DNA of 17,444 nt. Origin: DATDRM01 sp035291705. GTDB lineage: Bacteria; Chloroflexota; Anaerolineae; Anaerolineales; UBA4823. Location of the stretch: the NCBI GenBank assembly GCA_035291705.1, contig DATDRM010000232.1, positions 1 to 17,444 of the forward strand, written 5' to 3'. The translations under genes and the position numbers were made by a program. Numbering within the stretch: the stretch's first letter is position 1; each line of letters opens with the position of its first letter. A model generated the notes under the pieces. It had not been told where the DNA came from. It saw nothing but the letters and a program-made list of their open reading frames with translations, and did no database searches. Shown here piece by piece: positions 1 to 8,084 of this stretch.

Positions 1-230
1 GCAGCAGCATGAGATGCTAGCGAAGCCTTGCGAATATCAGCCATCTTAAACACCCCTGTATTTATCCATGCCTGGAGTGCTTCGATAGCGCTTCGAGGGC
101 GATGGTCTTCTGGATATTTTTCCTCGAAATATGGCAGAACACGCTCAACACAATCAATTGCCCAGACGGCTAAAGTTTTATGGTCAGTTTTTCTGATAAG
201 CTCGACCATTGACTCGTCTTTGTGTGTCAC
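1..230 (-). CDS. Immunity-like protein (Imm-5-like), N-terminal part, cut by window edge
   Basis: The minus-strand frame is open from the left edge to an in-frame stop at 272-270. Read from ATG 209 it begins MVELIRKTDHKTLAVWAIDC and continues VERVLPYFEEKYPEDHRPR. It later contains AIEALQAWI and an Ala/His-rich KASLASHAAA segment. I recognise this pattern from the Imm-5-like family of putative immunity proteins, which are small helical proteins of about 170 residues, so the C-terminal half lies outside the window. The start is uncertain. GTG 230 and ATG 209 are both possible, neither has a good Shine-Dalgarno, and I list the longer form. The gene sits at the end of a run of small minus-strand accessory genes. 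Family assignment is from memory of sequence style; no function is shown. Confidence 0.6.
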   Translation of the reverse strand, partial: MTHKDESMVELIRKTDHKTLAVWAIDCVERVLPYFEEKYPEDHRPRSAIEALQAWINTGVFKMADIRKASLASHAA

Positions 231-307
231 CGAGAATTTGGATTTTTCTATATCGATTATTCCTGGTAGTTAGGTTCTGTTGATATTCTAACATAGCCAG
301 ACTGTTG

Positions 308-371
308 TATAGTGCGCCCATGTCCGTGTCATCCTGTCCCACCTTCATCCACCTGCCGCGCGGCCTCGACC
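308..371 (+). pseudogene. Stub of the winged-helix gene unit (copy 1)
   Basis: A -10 box TATAGT (308-313), the sequence GTGCGC and an ATG at 320 match the promoter and start of the units at 2941 and 8085, with the same 7-nt -10-to-ATG spacing. The reading frame then gives MSVSSCPTFIHLPRGLD, matching the first residues of those proteins. Identity stops abruptly after 371. The -35 and the LexA box of the other copies are lost. A frame continues to 514 but encodes unrelated sequence. I see no other gene in 231-530. Confidence 0.65.
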
Positions 372-530
372 TATACTGCTGGCGCGACCTTCGCTCGGGC
401 GAGTGGCTTGAACTAGGAACTCGTGTGCGACGATGGCGATTTGCCTCGGCGCTGAGCGCAAGTCGGCTGCAAGCCCGTGTTCGGCGGCGTTTCTTTCATG
501 CGGCATTACGTTGACTGTTTTGCGATAGTT

Positions 531-1193
531 TTATTGCGCTTCTTCCTTTACTACGCTCGGCCCTAGCTGAAAGAGCCTTCGGGCAATTAGGAAGAACCAT
601 GTCATCAATAGCACGTACCCAATGCCAAAGAGAGTGGTAATGATGTCAGAGTGAAGGACACCTGCGGTGAAGTCACCGACCAATAGGAGCACGCTTGCCA
701 GAAATCCCATATAGGCAGTTACTTTATTGAAGATGTCATTTCGGAGCATGACAATTGAGATTACCAGCCCTGCACCCATTACTGAGGAGCGGCCGACCGT
801 TCTTGTTGCGATGAAGAGAACCATCCCCAGGAAGGGTAGGGCCAAAGCGATTATGGACCAGATTCTACTGGTTCTCCTGAGGGCAGCGTAGAGGCCGAGA
901 AACATCGCACCAACAAGTGCCAGGATAGCAATGTCCAGAAGATTCAGGACATGCAGCAGGTCGATTTGAACCCCGCTGAATCCGGCATGCAGTTTGAAGA
1001 TCACAATTAGCCAATTATCCTGAAATGGCAATCGCCAGCTGCTTATGGCGCCAGGCTGAAGAACTGCGGCGATTGGGCTTATCACTGCAATCAGCAACAA
1101 TATCCCTGTTATCAGGGCAGCCGCTCCGCTAGTTTTGTAGAGCCAACTTGGTCGGGATTCTGCCGTTTCGGCATTAGTGACTTGATTCATCAT
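531..1193 (-). CDS. Multi-pass membrane protein of unknown function
   Basis: This protein of about 220 residues has roughly six hydrophobic segments. They include AALITGILLLIAVI near the N-terminus, LLDIAILALVGAMFLGLYAA, IIALALPFLGMVLFIAT and, near the C-terminus, FGIGYVLLMTWFFLIARRLF. An in-frame ATG at 1211 lacks a ribosome site. ATG 1193 is preceded by AAAGGA at a spacing of about 8, so I prefer 1193. The general look resembles DUF4386-type integral membrane proteins, but I cannot confirm the family. It lies between the immunity-like gene and the SnoaL-like gene on the same strand, separated by roughly 250-300 bases on each side, so it is probably transcribed alone. No substrate or partner can be inferred. 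Confidence 0.7.
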   Translation of the reverse strand: MMNQVTNAETAESRPSWLYKTSGAAALITGILLLIAVISPIAAVLQPGAISSWRLPFQDNWLIVIFKLHAGFSGVQIDLLHVLNLLDIAILALVGAMFLGLYAALRRTSRIWSIIALALPFLGMVLFIATRTVGRSSVMGAGLVISIVMLRNDIFNKVTAYMGFLASVLLLVGDFTAGVLHSDIITTLFGIGYVLLMTWFFLIARRLFQLGPSVVKEEAQ

Positions 1194-1440
1194 TTCGTTC
1201 ATCCTTTCCATTTTGTATGAGGAGCGGCTGGCGTCGCCGCCTGACAGTATGGCTCAGCAGCAGCGGCGGGACTGGCAAGACTAACTCCATTATTGCACAT
1301 TTCTGGCAAATCACGCCTATGCGAGGGGCGGAGCGGCTGTCTGCTGGAGTCGGTGTCAGCCAGCCCCAAATACTATCTATGGATAATCGCTGTCTCGAGT
1401 GAAATCCAATGGAGAGTCACTTCCATGATTCGGATCCACA

Positions 1441-1824
1441 CTATCCCTTGACGTAGGACAACTTTTCGCAGATGGAACCGTTCTTCACCTGGAAAATATC
1501 GACTCCTCGGACATGTCCCTTATTTCCTGCCACATCTACCCAGTCGTATCTCCAGCGCATAACACACCGCATACCCAGGCCAAAAATCTCCTCGATTTTG
1601 ATGTGGGCATGGGACGACTCACGGAAGAAGTCCTGCCAGAACTGAGTTACTGCTTCCTTCCCCGAGTACACAGCGCCGTCGGGGGCTGGATCAGTGTTTT
1701 CGAAGACACAATCGTCGCTCATCAGCTGCATCATACCGGCGACATCATGGCGGTTGAAGGCCTCATTGAACTCAAGGACGACGCGGATCGCTGATTCTAA
1801 CCTTGACAGGCGGGTTGGACTCAT
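1441..1824 (-). CDS. SnoaL-like / NTF2-fold protein
   Basis: This 127-residue protein has the length and pattern of the nuclear transport factor 2 / SnoaL-like superfamily, small alpha+beta barrels that act as isomerases, hydrolases or binding proteins. Visible hallmarks are FNEAFNRHDVAGMMQLMSDD (about residues 19-38), the acidic segment FENTDPAPDG and a GKEAVTQFW segment (55-63). A C-terminal strand pair around GVDIFQVKNGSI (107-118) also fits. ATG 1824 is preceded by AAGGAGGTG at ideal spacing, one of the best ribosome sites in the window. The true reaction is unknown because this fold covers many activities. It stands between an attC-like site and a 229-base gap. Confidence 0.8.
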   Translation of the reverse strand: MSPTRLSRLESAIRVVLEFNEAFNRHDVAGMMQLMSDDCVFENTDPAPDGAVYSGKEAVTQFWQDFFRESSHAHIKIEEIFGLGMRCVMRWRYDWVDVAGNKGHVRGVDIFQVKNGSICEKLSYVKG

Positions 1825-1861
1825 AGAGATAACACCTCCTTCAGTAGAAAGCCGATTTGCT

Positions 1862-1909
1862 GCCTAACGACATCCGTAAAACCCGGGCGGGGTCATGTGG
1901 TGGTTAGCC
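1862..1909 (-). other. Candidate attC-like recombination site (weak)
   Basis: Between the stop of the DinB-like gene and the start of the SnoaL-like gene, the minus strand reads GGCTAAC, 34 bases, GTTAGGC. The last heptamer fits the integron R' consensus GTTRRRY exactly. The first is one base off RYYYAAC. Inside are the short inverted pairs ACAT/ATGT and ACCC/GGGT, as in imperfectly paired attC hairpins. At 48 bp it is short for an attC, and the other gaps of the cluster hold no equally good site. I call it only a candidate. Confidence 0.3.
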
Positions 1910-1954
1910 GCCGCGAATTTGAATAGCAGAGGCTTTCTTCGTGCTTCACACTCC

Positions 1955-2479
1955 CTAATTGTCGTCTTCAAATTGCTCTGGCCGATAAGGCGCTTGGCGG
2001 TCAATCGCACCCACAAACTGCGGCAATTGCTTATGCCCCAATTGTTGCCGGATCGCCATGTTTTCGCCAATGTGATACCAGTAATGATAAATCACCCGCT
2101 GGAGCAGGTTCCCGTAGATACGGGCTGTTGGCTTCCCCTTACTGACCACCGCTTGTTCGAGTTTGGCTGATGTTAAGGAGTCTAGCCATGGATCCGCCGC
2201 AGCCGTGATCACTTTCCACGCCTCCAAGACGTCCTTGAGCGCGGGCGTACTGGCGGGAGCGCCATACGCAAAGTTCTTATTGACTTCCGGCAAGAGCATT
2301 TGACCCTGCGCGAAGTACAGGAAGTATCGTTGTTCTTGCCAGGCCAGATGCCCAATATTCCAGCTAAGGCAATTCATCGGCAGAAAGCGTTTCCGGGCAT
2401 CTACATCACTCACGCCTTTGACGGCGCGCAGAAACTCCCTACGAGTAAAACGCAATTGACTTACGAGTGGATGAGACAT
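1955..2479 (-). CDS. DinB-superfamily protein
   Basis: This 174-residue protein has the DinB/YfiT four-helix-bundle pattern. One metal-binding His lies in NIGHLAWQE (His44) and a His-x3-His pair lies in YHYWYHIGEN (His132 and His136), giving the expected metal triad. Family members are often induced by stress or act as thiol-dependent transferases, and the individual substrate cannot be read from sequence. ATG 2479 has AAAGGAT upstream at a fair distance. The protein is full length. It is the first gene, in reading direction, of the minus-strand accessory cluster. Despite the family name there is no link to DNA polymerase IV. Confidence 0.8.
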   Translation of the reverse strand: MSHPLVSQLRFTRREFLRAVKGVSDVDARKRFLPMNCLSWNIGHLAWQEQRYFLYFAQGQMLLPEVNKNFAYGAPASTPALKDVLEAWKVITAAADPWLDSLTSAKLEQAVVSKGKPTARIYGNLLQRVIYHYWYHIGENMAIRQQLGHKQLPQFVGAIDRQAPYRPEQFEDDN

Positions 2480-2851
2480 GGTCGAATTATCCTTTCATTG
2501 AAGTATGTCTGTTGCCTTGGAGCTAGGCGGCTCACGGTTGGATTCAGGCGCGTTACGGAGCGAAGCGGAACAACGTCACCTGCAATCCGTAGTTGGGCGG
2601 CCAGGATGAACTCTATCTAGCTACGAGCGCTATTTTGAATAGTTCGTGCCTATCGCGCGACACGGTCTCAAATCTCACGCTTCCAAACGTATTTGGCTTC
2701 ATCCCTTTTCGGCTAAGTTTTTTCTTATGATACCGGTACTATCACGGAATCACGGACCAGGATTCAAGACCTGTGGAGGTACGATTTGCCAATATTTCAA
2801 CAGATTATGCATTCGTTCCCTTGCTTATAAAGATTATATATCGATTATTCC
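2480..2851. other. Intergenic region without a supported gene
   Basis: No frame here has coding character or a recognisable product. Around 2540-2600 there is GC-rich sequence ending in GTTGGGC (2592-2598, plus strand), which fits half of an attC-like site, but no partner was found. The rest (about 2640-2850) is AT-rich and featureless apart from a 15-bp match to 249-263 at 2837-2851. Confidence 0.5.
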
Positions 2852-2904
2852 CACAAATCCATATCCCCCTCCCGGTTACCCCCTCTTATCCCCTCTTTTT
2901 CACC

Positions 2905-2934
2905 TTGACACAGAACACATGTTCGTCGTGTAGT
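2905..2934 (+). promoter_or_regulatory. Promoter with internal LexA (SOS) box, copy 2
   Basis: The -35 TTGACA (2905-2910) and -10 TGTAGT (2929-2934) are 18 bp apart. GAACACATGTTC (2913-2924) lies in the spacer and matches the Gram-positive LexA box GAAC-N4-GTTC, including the favoured R-N-R-Y centre. Bound LexA would block RNA polymerase. The ATG at 2941 is only 7 nt past the -10, so the transcript should be leaderless. Confidence 0.7.
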
Positions 2935-2940
2935 GCGCCT

Positions 2941-3171
2941 ATGTCCGAGCCAGTAGCTCCCACCATCATCCACCTGCCGCGCGGCCTCGACCGGGCCGTC
3001 CTGCGCATCCTGTCTTACCATGTGGGCCGCGAGCATGCCATCTCCCACTTTGAATTGTTTAACGCTCTGAGCATCTACCAGATCGACGCGCGCCAGCTGC
3101 ACGCGCAGATCAGGCAGCTGCGCCGCTCGGGGTACCTGGTTGGCTCCGCCTCCGGCCAGCAAGGCCGATAA
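2941..3171 (+). pseudogene. Truncated copy of the winged-helix gene (copy 2)
   Basis: The frame begins MSEPVAPTIIHLPRGLDRAV and is closely similar to the protein encoded at 8085 along its first ~73 residues, including RQLHAQIRQLRRSGYLVGSA, the recognition-helix and wing region. After GSASG, identity ends and a stop follows within three codons, giving 76 residues instead of 107. The lost part is the wing strand and C-terminal helix. Upstream identity with copy 3 begins near 2852, well before the promoter. The break point leads directly into a rarA remnant. It may still make a shortened protein, but a recombination-truncated pseudogene is the simpler reading. Confidence 0.7.
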
Positions 3172-3204
3172 AGTCTGGAAGTCCCTTTTCGTCGAACGGC
3201 CGCT

Positions 3205-3393
3205 CCTGAGAACAGCCGGTCAGCCTCGGCGAAGCAGGCTTCGATGGCTCGGCGCCAGGCACTGTCTTTTAGCCCCGTTAGCCCGGTCCCTGGATGTGCT
3301 CCTGGCCGGTGACGCTGCTCGCAGCACCTCGTCCAGCGTGCGCGGCCGCATCCGCTGCTGCATGGCATGGTCGCAGAGGTCCGTAGCCCCCAT
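3205..3393 (-). pseudogene. Degraded N-terminal fragment of rarA/mgsA (replication-associated AAA+ ATPase)
   Basis: Minus-strand reading from ATG 3393 gives MGATDLCDHAMQQR and then MRPRTLDEV. After a frame change it gives VTGQEHIQGPG, and after a second change RRAIEA followed by ADRLFS. In that order these match the start of RarA/MgsA proteins: a DLF-x-H-A start, MRPRTLxE-VGQEHI-x-GPG, then LLRRAIEADRL. The usual EAPLAA segment before MRPRTL is missing. Everything after the fragment, including the Walker motifs, is absent. The frameshifts and missing ATPase core make it a dead remnant, on the strand opposite to copy 2 of the winged-helix unit. The assignment rests on short motifs only. Confidence 0.5.
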
Positions 3394-3698
3394 ATAACTT
3401 GCTGGGCAATAGTTTAGTCATCCAGTGGGCTGTGTCGTGCAAGGTACCTCATATGGCCTCAAAGTTTTTTTGGCTTTTGTGAAGCCCTTCACTCAGCTGT
3501 GCTCTGGGTGAGAAAAACATGTGCTAGAATCTGACCGCGCGCCCAGGTTGGCGCTCGCGTATCGGATCGCAGTAACGTGGCGAACTTGCAGCCTATCGCA
3601 GAATAAGTTCAACGTGAACACTGCGCGAACTCCGCCTATCGATAAGTTGCAGGTGCGGCGTGCAGTTGTTTGAGTAATTGAGCATAGGAGTGAAATCT
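3394..3698 (+). promoter_or_regulatory. Upstream region of the ABC exporter: candidate extended -10 promoter and imperfect direct repeat
   Basis: TGC-TAGAAT (3522-3530) fits an extended -10 element without a clear -35. Downstream, GCGAACT...GCCTATCG...ATAAGTT occurs twice (3580-3609 and 3625-3648) as an imperfect direct repeat with 45-bp spacing. A short inverted repeat, GTTCA-ACG-TGAAC, lies between them. The arrangement could be an operator for the exporter genes, but this is inference. No gene is supported in this stretch. Confidence 0.3.
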
Positions 3699-4457
3699 AT
3701 GGGCCTCAGTAGCTTGCAAGCCGCGGAAAAACCAGCCTCGGGAACGAGTCTGAACGATGATCTGATTGTTCAAGCAACGGGGGTGCATAAGGTTTATCAT
3801 ATCGGCCAGGTGAGCGTGCCGGCGCTGCGCGGGGTGGATCTGAGTGTCTCGCGCGGCGAGATGGTGGCCATTATGGGGCCATCCGGCTGCGGCAAGACCA
3901 CGCTGCTCAACTGCCTCTCGGGCCTGGACACCGCTGATCAGGGCCAGATCGCCATCGAGGGCGTTTCCCTCTCCGGGATGTCGGATCACCACCGCACTGC
4001 CTACCGCGCCCAGCGGATGGGTTTCGTATTCCAGTTCTACAACCTGCTGCCGGTCCTGAGCGCGGTGGAGAATGTAGAGCTGCCGCTGCTGGTCTCTGGG
4101 GTGCGGCTGGGGGAGGCGCGCAAACGGGCGCTGGAGTCGCTGGCGCAAGTTGGGCTGGCACAGCGCGCCAACCACCGGCCGGCGGAGCTCTCTGGCGGGG
4201 AGCGGCAGCGGACGACGATTGCGCGCGCGCTGGTGAACCGTCCAGCCCTGGTGTGGGCCGACGAGCCGACGGGGGATCTCGACTCGGAGACGGCCAACGA
4301 GATCATGGACGTGCTGGTGGATTTGAACCGGGAGCAGCGGCTGACCTTTATCCTGGTGACGCACGACCGGGGCATCGGCGCCCGCTGCGGGCGCATCGTG
4401 CGCATGCGAGATGGCCTCGTGGAAGGTGAACAGCCCGCGACGGTGCAGGAGCACTAG
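3699..4457 (+). CDS. ABC transporter ATP-binding protein (MacB/LolD-type)
   Basis: This 252-residue ATPase powers the permease encoded directly downstream. Visible motifs, in residue numbers, are Walker A GPSGCGKTT (60-68), Q-loop Gln112 in FVFQFYNLLPVL, the ABC signature LSGGERQR (164-171), Walker B ALVWADEP (183-190), the D-loop TGDLD, and His222 in VTHD. The FQFYNLLP stretch and the pairing with an FtsX-type permease place it in the MacB/LolD/FtsE group. That group couples ATP hydrolysis to mechanical work on envelope substrates and not to classic import. ATG 3699 has AGGAG at a spacing of 8; an upstream in-frame TTG at 3678 has none and is rejected. The permease starts 2 bases after its stop, so the two are co-transcribed. 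Confidence 0.93.
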   Translation: MGLSSLQAAEKPASGTSLNDDLIVQATGVHKVYHIGQVSVPALRGVDLSVSRGEMVAIMGPSGCGKTTLLNCLSGLDTADQGQIAIEGVSLSGMSDHHRTAYRAQRMGFVFQFYNLLPVLSAVENVELPLLVSGVRLGEARKRALESLAQVGLAQRANHRPAELSGGERQRTTIARALVNRPALVWADEPTGDLDSETANEIMDVLVDLNREQRLTFILVTHDRGIGARCGRIVRMRDGLVEGEQPATVQEH

Positions 4458-4459
4458 CG

Positions 4460-7400
4460 ATGGAAAAACTCTTCGGCCTGGAGATGGCGACGATAGCTGG
4501 CGCTCTGAGCGCCATGCTTGTCCTGGTGATTGCCAGCCTGGCGCTGCTGGCCTGGCGCCGCCCGGTATTCTTCAAGCTGGGCCTGCGCCCGATCCCGCGC
4601 CGCTGGGCGCAATCCGCATTGATCATCCTCGGCCTGATGCTGGCGACGCTGATCATCACCGCCGCCTTCGTCACCGGCGACACCCTCTCGCACTCCATCC
4701 GCTCGGTGGCTATCGAGGGCATGGGGGAGATTGACGAGGTGGTCCAGGTCAGCGGTGGGAGCACGGATTTGTCTTATTTCAAAATGGCGCGCTACGAGTC
4801 GCTGGCGGCGCAGCTGGCCGGATACCCGCTGGTGGACCGCCTCCTGCCGGCTATCGGCGAGTCAGCGCCGGTTGTGAACGTCACTCGCCGCAGCAGCCTG
4901 CGCAGCATCGGCGTCATGGGGCTGCGCCCAGAGGACATCCGGGTGCTTCCACAGGGGGAGGTCACAGACTCCGCCGGCCGGCCGCTTTCGCTGGAGGCCC
5001 TGGAGGCGAACGAAGTCTACCTCAACGCCGCGGCAGCCGAAGCCCTGGGCGCGGCGCCCGGCGACACACTGGAGTTATACGTCGGCTCCCACCCCAAGGA
5101 TTTCACCGTCCGCGATATCGCCGGGCAGGGCGAGGAGCCGCGGTTGCTCGTCAACCTTCGCCAGGCGCAGTGGCTGTTTAACCAGCGCAATAAGATCAAC
5201 ATGATCGTTGTCTCCAACCTGGGCGATGCGCTGGGCGGCGCGGCGCACAGCCAGGCGGTAACCGCTCACCTGCGCGGCCTGTTGAGCGATCCCAAGGCGG
5301 CCGCGCAGCTTTACGCTTTTCTGGCGCGTGATCCCGCGGTGGCCGGGGCGCTGCGGACGGCGGCGGAGCGTGAGGAGGGCAACACGCGCGCAGATCTGTT
5401 GGCCCTGGCCGATGGCCTGGAAGCCGGCGGCTTATCGCCGGCGACACGCAGCCTGATGGCCGACGAGGGCCTGGCCGATCGCCTGCAGTCCATCCTGGCC
5501 GACACCGGTTGGGGTAGTGAGCCGCTGCGCGACCGGCTGTCGAGATTGTTTGGAGATCTTTCCGAGCTGGTTGTGGACGACAGCAAGCGCGATACGTTGG
5601 ACATGGGCGAGCTGGCTGCCAGCGCCTTCACCACCATCTTTATCGTGGCCGGCTTGTTCGGCATCACCGCGGGGCTGGTGCTGATCTTCCTGATCTTCGT
5701 TATGCTGGCCGCCGAGCGCAAGTCTGAGATGGGTATGGTGCGCGCAGTTGGCGCTCAACGCGGCCGCCTGGTGGAAATGTTCGTTTTCGAGGGGACGGCC
5801 TATGACCTGGCAGCAGCAGCCGTTGGCGTGGCATTGGGCGTGGCGACCGGGTTGATCATCGCGGTGACGCTGGGGCAGGCGTTCGCGGGCGTGGGCCTCG
5901 CCATTCGCCCGAACGTCAGCGTGCGCAGCCTGCTGGTGTCTTACTCGCTCGGCATGCTGGTGACCTTCGCCACTGTGCTCTTCTCCGCCAATCGCGTCAG
6001 CCATCTGAACATCGTGTCTGCCATCCGCGATCTGCCGGAGCCACCGCGGCCGCCGAGCTACCTGAGAGACCGCCTGCTGGCGCCGCTCCGGGCCGTTGCC
6101 GATGGCTTCCGGGCGCTTTTCCGTCTGCGTCTCATCCGTGCTCTACGCGCCTGGCTGATCGGCCTGCCGGGCAGCCTTCTGCGGCTGGTGTGGTTAGGGT
6201 TTACAAGCGGGCCGTTTACGCTGCTGCTGGGGCTGCTTCTGACGCCAGTTGGCATCCAGTACACCAATGCCGCGGCGTACAGCATGGGTGTCTCCTTCGT
6301 TGTCATCGGCGGCGCGCTCGTGCTGCGTGGATTGTTGGGTCCGCTGTTCCGGCGGCTTGCCCGCGGACGGGCCTGGAACGCGGCCGATCTCCTGGACCGG
6401 ATCGCGTATACGCTGATGGGTCTGGCGTTGACGGTTTTGTGGTCGCTGCCCTCCCGGTACCTGCAAGATAAATTCGGAGTGCCGGACCTGAGCGGCGGCC
6501 CGGAGATGCTCTTCATCTCTGGTATCCTGCTCGTCTCCGGAGCCGTGCTGGTGATTATGTTCAACACCGACCTGCTGCTGCGCCTGATCCTGCTGATCCT
6601 AGGCCGTTCACCGCGGTTTGCGCCGGTGCTCCGCATGGCTATCGCTTATCCGCTGTCCAACCGCTTCCGAACCGGAATGACGATCGCTATCTTTGCTGTC
6701 GTCATGTTCAGCGTGATTTTCATGGCGACGCTGTTCAAGGTGAATGAAATCGTCCTGACCGACACGGAACAGTTTACGGGCGGCTTCGATCTGCGGGTGG
6801 ACTACAGCAACAATAACCCGGTGAATGACCTCTCACGCGCCATCGCCATGCAGCCGGGTTTGCGCCGGGCGGACTACGCGGTGATCGCCTCTCTGATCAA
6901 CCTGCCTGTGGAGGTCAAGCAGGGGCAGGCCGGGCGCTGGGCAGGTTACCCAATCCAGGCCGCAGACGACGCTTACCTGGAGAACGTCGACTATGGCATT
7001 GGCGTCAAGGCGGAGGGCTACCCGACGGCGGCTGATGTCTGGGAGGCGGTGCGTGACAAGCCCGGCTTCGCGGTAGTGGACCGTCTTGCGGTGCCCTCCC
7101 GCACGAGCACCAACATTGTGATCGGCGGACCAGAGTTCAGTCTGGAGGGTGTCTACCTCGAGGACGAGACGATGAAACCGATCCGGCTGGAGGTGCGCGA
7201 GCCGAACAGCGAAGCGACCTTCGAAGTGACCGTTATTGGCGTCCTCGAGCAGTCGGCGATCACGGGCTACGGCCTGATCACCTCGCAGGAGACGCTGGAG
7301 AAGGGGCTGAACGTCGAGCTGCCGGCGCCAACGTACTTCGTCCGTCTGGCAGACGGTGTCGATCCAGCCTCGACCAGCGCGGCGCTGGAGAGCGTGTTTC

Positions 7401-7867
7401 TGAAGAACGGCCTGGAAAGTGTCGATCTAATCCAGGAGTTGCGTGGCTCACTTTCGACACAGCTCGTGTTCCAGCAGCTTCTGTTGGGCTTTCTGACGCT
7501 TGGGCTGGTGGTCGGCGTCGCCGCATTGGGCGTCATCAGCACGCGCGCCGTCGTGGAGCGGCGCCAGCAGATCGGCATGCTGCGCGCCCTGGGGTTCCAG
7601 CGCGAGATGGTGAGCTGGGTCTTCCTGATCGAGTCATCCTTCGTGGCCCTGTTGGGCATCGGCCTGGGGGTCAGCCTGGCGTTGATCCCGGCCTCTCAGA
7701 TGATCACGGATATGGCCGCCGAGATACCGGGCCTTACCTTCCAGGTACCGTGGACGGAAATCGTCTTCGTGTCTGGGCTGGCGTACGCCATGACCCTGCT
7801 GACAACCTGGCTGCCCGCCGTGCAGGCCTCGCAGGTCAGGCCGGCCGAAGCACTGCGCTACGAGTAA
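4460..7867 (+). CDS. Large FtsX-domain ABC permease
   Basis: This 1135-residue integral membrane protein is paired with the ATPase just upstream. The N-terminal segments SAMLVLVIASLALLAW (about 17-32) and SALIILGLMLATLIITAAFV (about 53-72) are followed by a ~300-residue extracytoplasmic region. The first FtsX domain spans about 387-510 and includes AERKSEMGMVRAVGAQRG. A further group of hydrophobic segments lies at about 570-760. A second extracytoplasmic region follows, and then a C-terminal FtsX domain (about 999-1135) with ERRQQIGMLRALGFQREMV. The duplicated FtsX layout suggests that one polypeptide supplies both permease halves. AGGAG lies 8 bases before ATG 4460. The substrate is unknown; lipoprotein, lipid or peptide handling at the envelope is usual for this family. 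Confidence 0.9.
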   Translation: MEKLFGLEMATIAGALSAMLVLVIASLALLAWRRPVFFKLGLRPIPRRWAQSALIILGLMLATLIITAAFVTGDTLSHSIRSVAIEGMGEIDEVVQVSGGSTDLSYFKMARYESLAAQLAGYPLVDRLLPAIGESAPVVNVTRRSSLRSIGVMGLRPEDIRVLPQGEVTDSAGRPLSLEALEANEVYLNAAAAEALGAAPGDTLELYVGSHPKDFTVRDIAGQGEEPRLLVNLRQAQWLFNQRNKINMIVVSNLGDALGGAAHSQAVTAHLRGLLSDPKAAAQLYAFLARDPAVAGALRTAAEREEGNTRADLLALADGLEAGGLSPATRSLMADEGLADRLQSILADTGWGSEPLRDRLSRLFGDLSELVVDDSKRDTLDMGELAASAFTTIFIVAGLFGITAGLVLIFLIFVMLAAERKSEMGMVRAVGAQRGRLVEMFVFEGTAYDLAAAAVGVALGVATGLIIAVTLGQAFAGVGLAIRPNVSVRSLLVSYSLGMLVTFATVLFSANRVSHLNIVSAIRDLPEPPRPPSYLRDRLLAPLRAVADGFRALFRLRLIRALRAWLIGLPGSLLRLVWLGFTSGPFTLLLGLLLTPVGIQYTNAAAYSMGVSFVVIGGALVLRGLLGPLFRRLARGRAWNAADLLDRIAYTLMGLALTVLWSLPSRYLQDKFGVPDLSGGPEMLFISGILLVSGAVLVIMFNTDLLLRLILLILGRSPRFAPVLRMAIAYPLSNRFRTGMTIAIFAVVMFSVIFMATLFKVNEIVLTDTEQFTGGFDLRVDYSNNNPVNDLSRAIAMQPGLRRADYAVIASLINLPVEVKQGQAGRWAGYPIQAADDAYLENVDYGIGVKAEGYPTAADVWEAVRDKPGFAVVDRLAVPSRTSTNIVIGGPEFSLEGVYLEDETMKPIRLEVREPNSEATFEVTVIGVLEQSAITGYGLITSQETLEKGLNVELPAPTYFVRLADGVDPASTSAALESVFLKNGLESVDLIQELRGSLSTQLVFQQLLLGFLTLGLVVGVAALGVISTRAVVERRQQIGMLRALGFQREMVSWVFLIESSFVALLGIGLGVSLALIPASQMITDMAAEIPGLTFQVPWTEIVFVSGLAYAMTLLTTWLPAVQASQVRPAEALRYE

Positions 7868-8048
7868 GCGCCTCGTTAAGCTGGGGGTGAAGCAATTCTG
7901 ATCATCCCTCGCATCTTACGATCCAATTTCGAGCGACCGGGTTGCACAAATCGGGTTGCAGCTGACGTTGCTTCGCTGAGTTCCGCCGGAACTTCTCCTG
8001 GTTCATCACAAATCCACCTCCCCCTCAGGTTTCCCCCTCTTTTTCACC

Positions 8049-8078
8049 TTGACATAGAACACATGTTCGTCGTATAGT
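8049..8078 (+). promoter_or_regulatory. Promoter with internal LexA (SOS) box, copy 3
   Basis: The -35 TTGACA (8049-8054) and -10 TATAGT (8073-8078) are separated by 18 bp. GAACACATGTTC (8057-8068), a perfect GAAC-N4-GTTC LexA box, lies in the spacer. The -10 is 7 nt from ATG 8085, so transcription should start at or beside the A of the start codon. No Shine-Dalgarno exists or could be transcribed, which points to a leaderless mRNA. Confidence 0.75.
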
Positions 8079-8084
8079 GCGCAC

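Noticed and set aside
2540..2600. Second attC site upstream of the DinB-like gene
   Set aside because: GTTGGGC/GCCCAAC is present once, but no partner half-site lies at a suitable distance on either strand.
3678..3698. Longer start (TTG) for the ABC ATPase
   Set aside because: ATG 3699 has a well-placed AGGAG; the TTG has none and the extra seven residues match nothing.
4037..4764. Minus-strand and alternative-frame open frames over the ABC genes
   Set aside because: High GC content creates long shadow frames; their Arg/Pro/Ser-rich translations are typical of non-coding frames.
7868..8010. Rho-independent terminator after the permease gene
   Set aside because: Only a weak GTTCC-GCC-GGAAC hairpin is seen and no T run follows.
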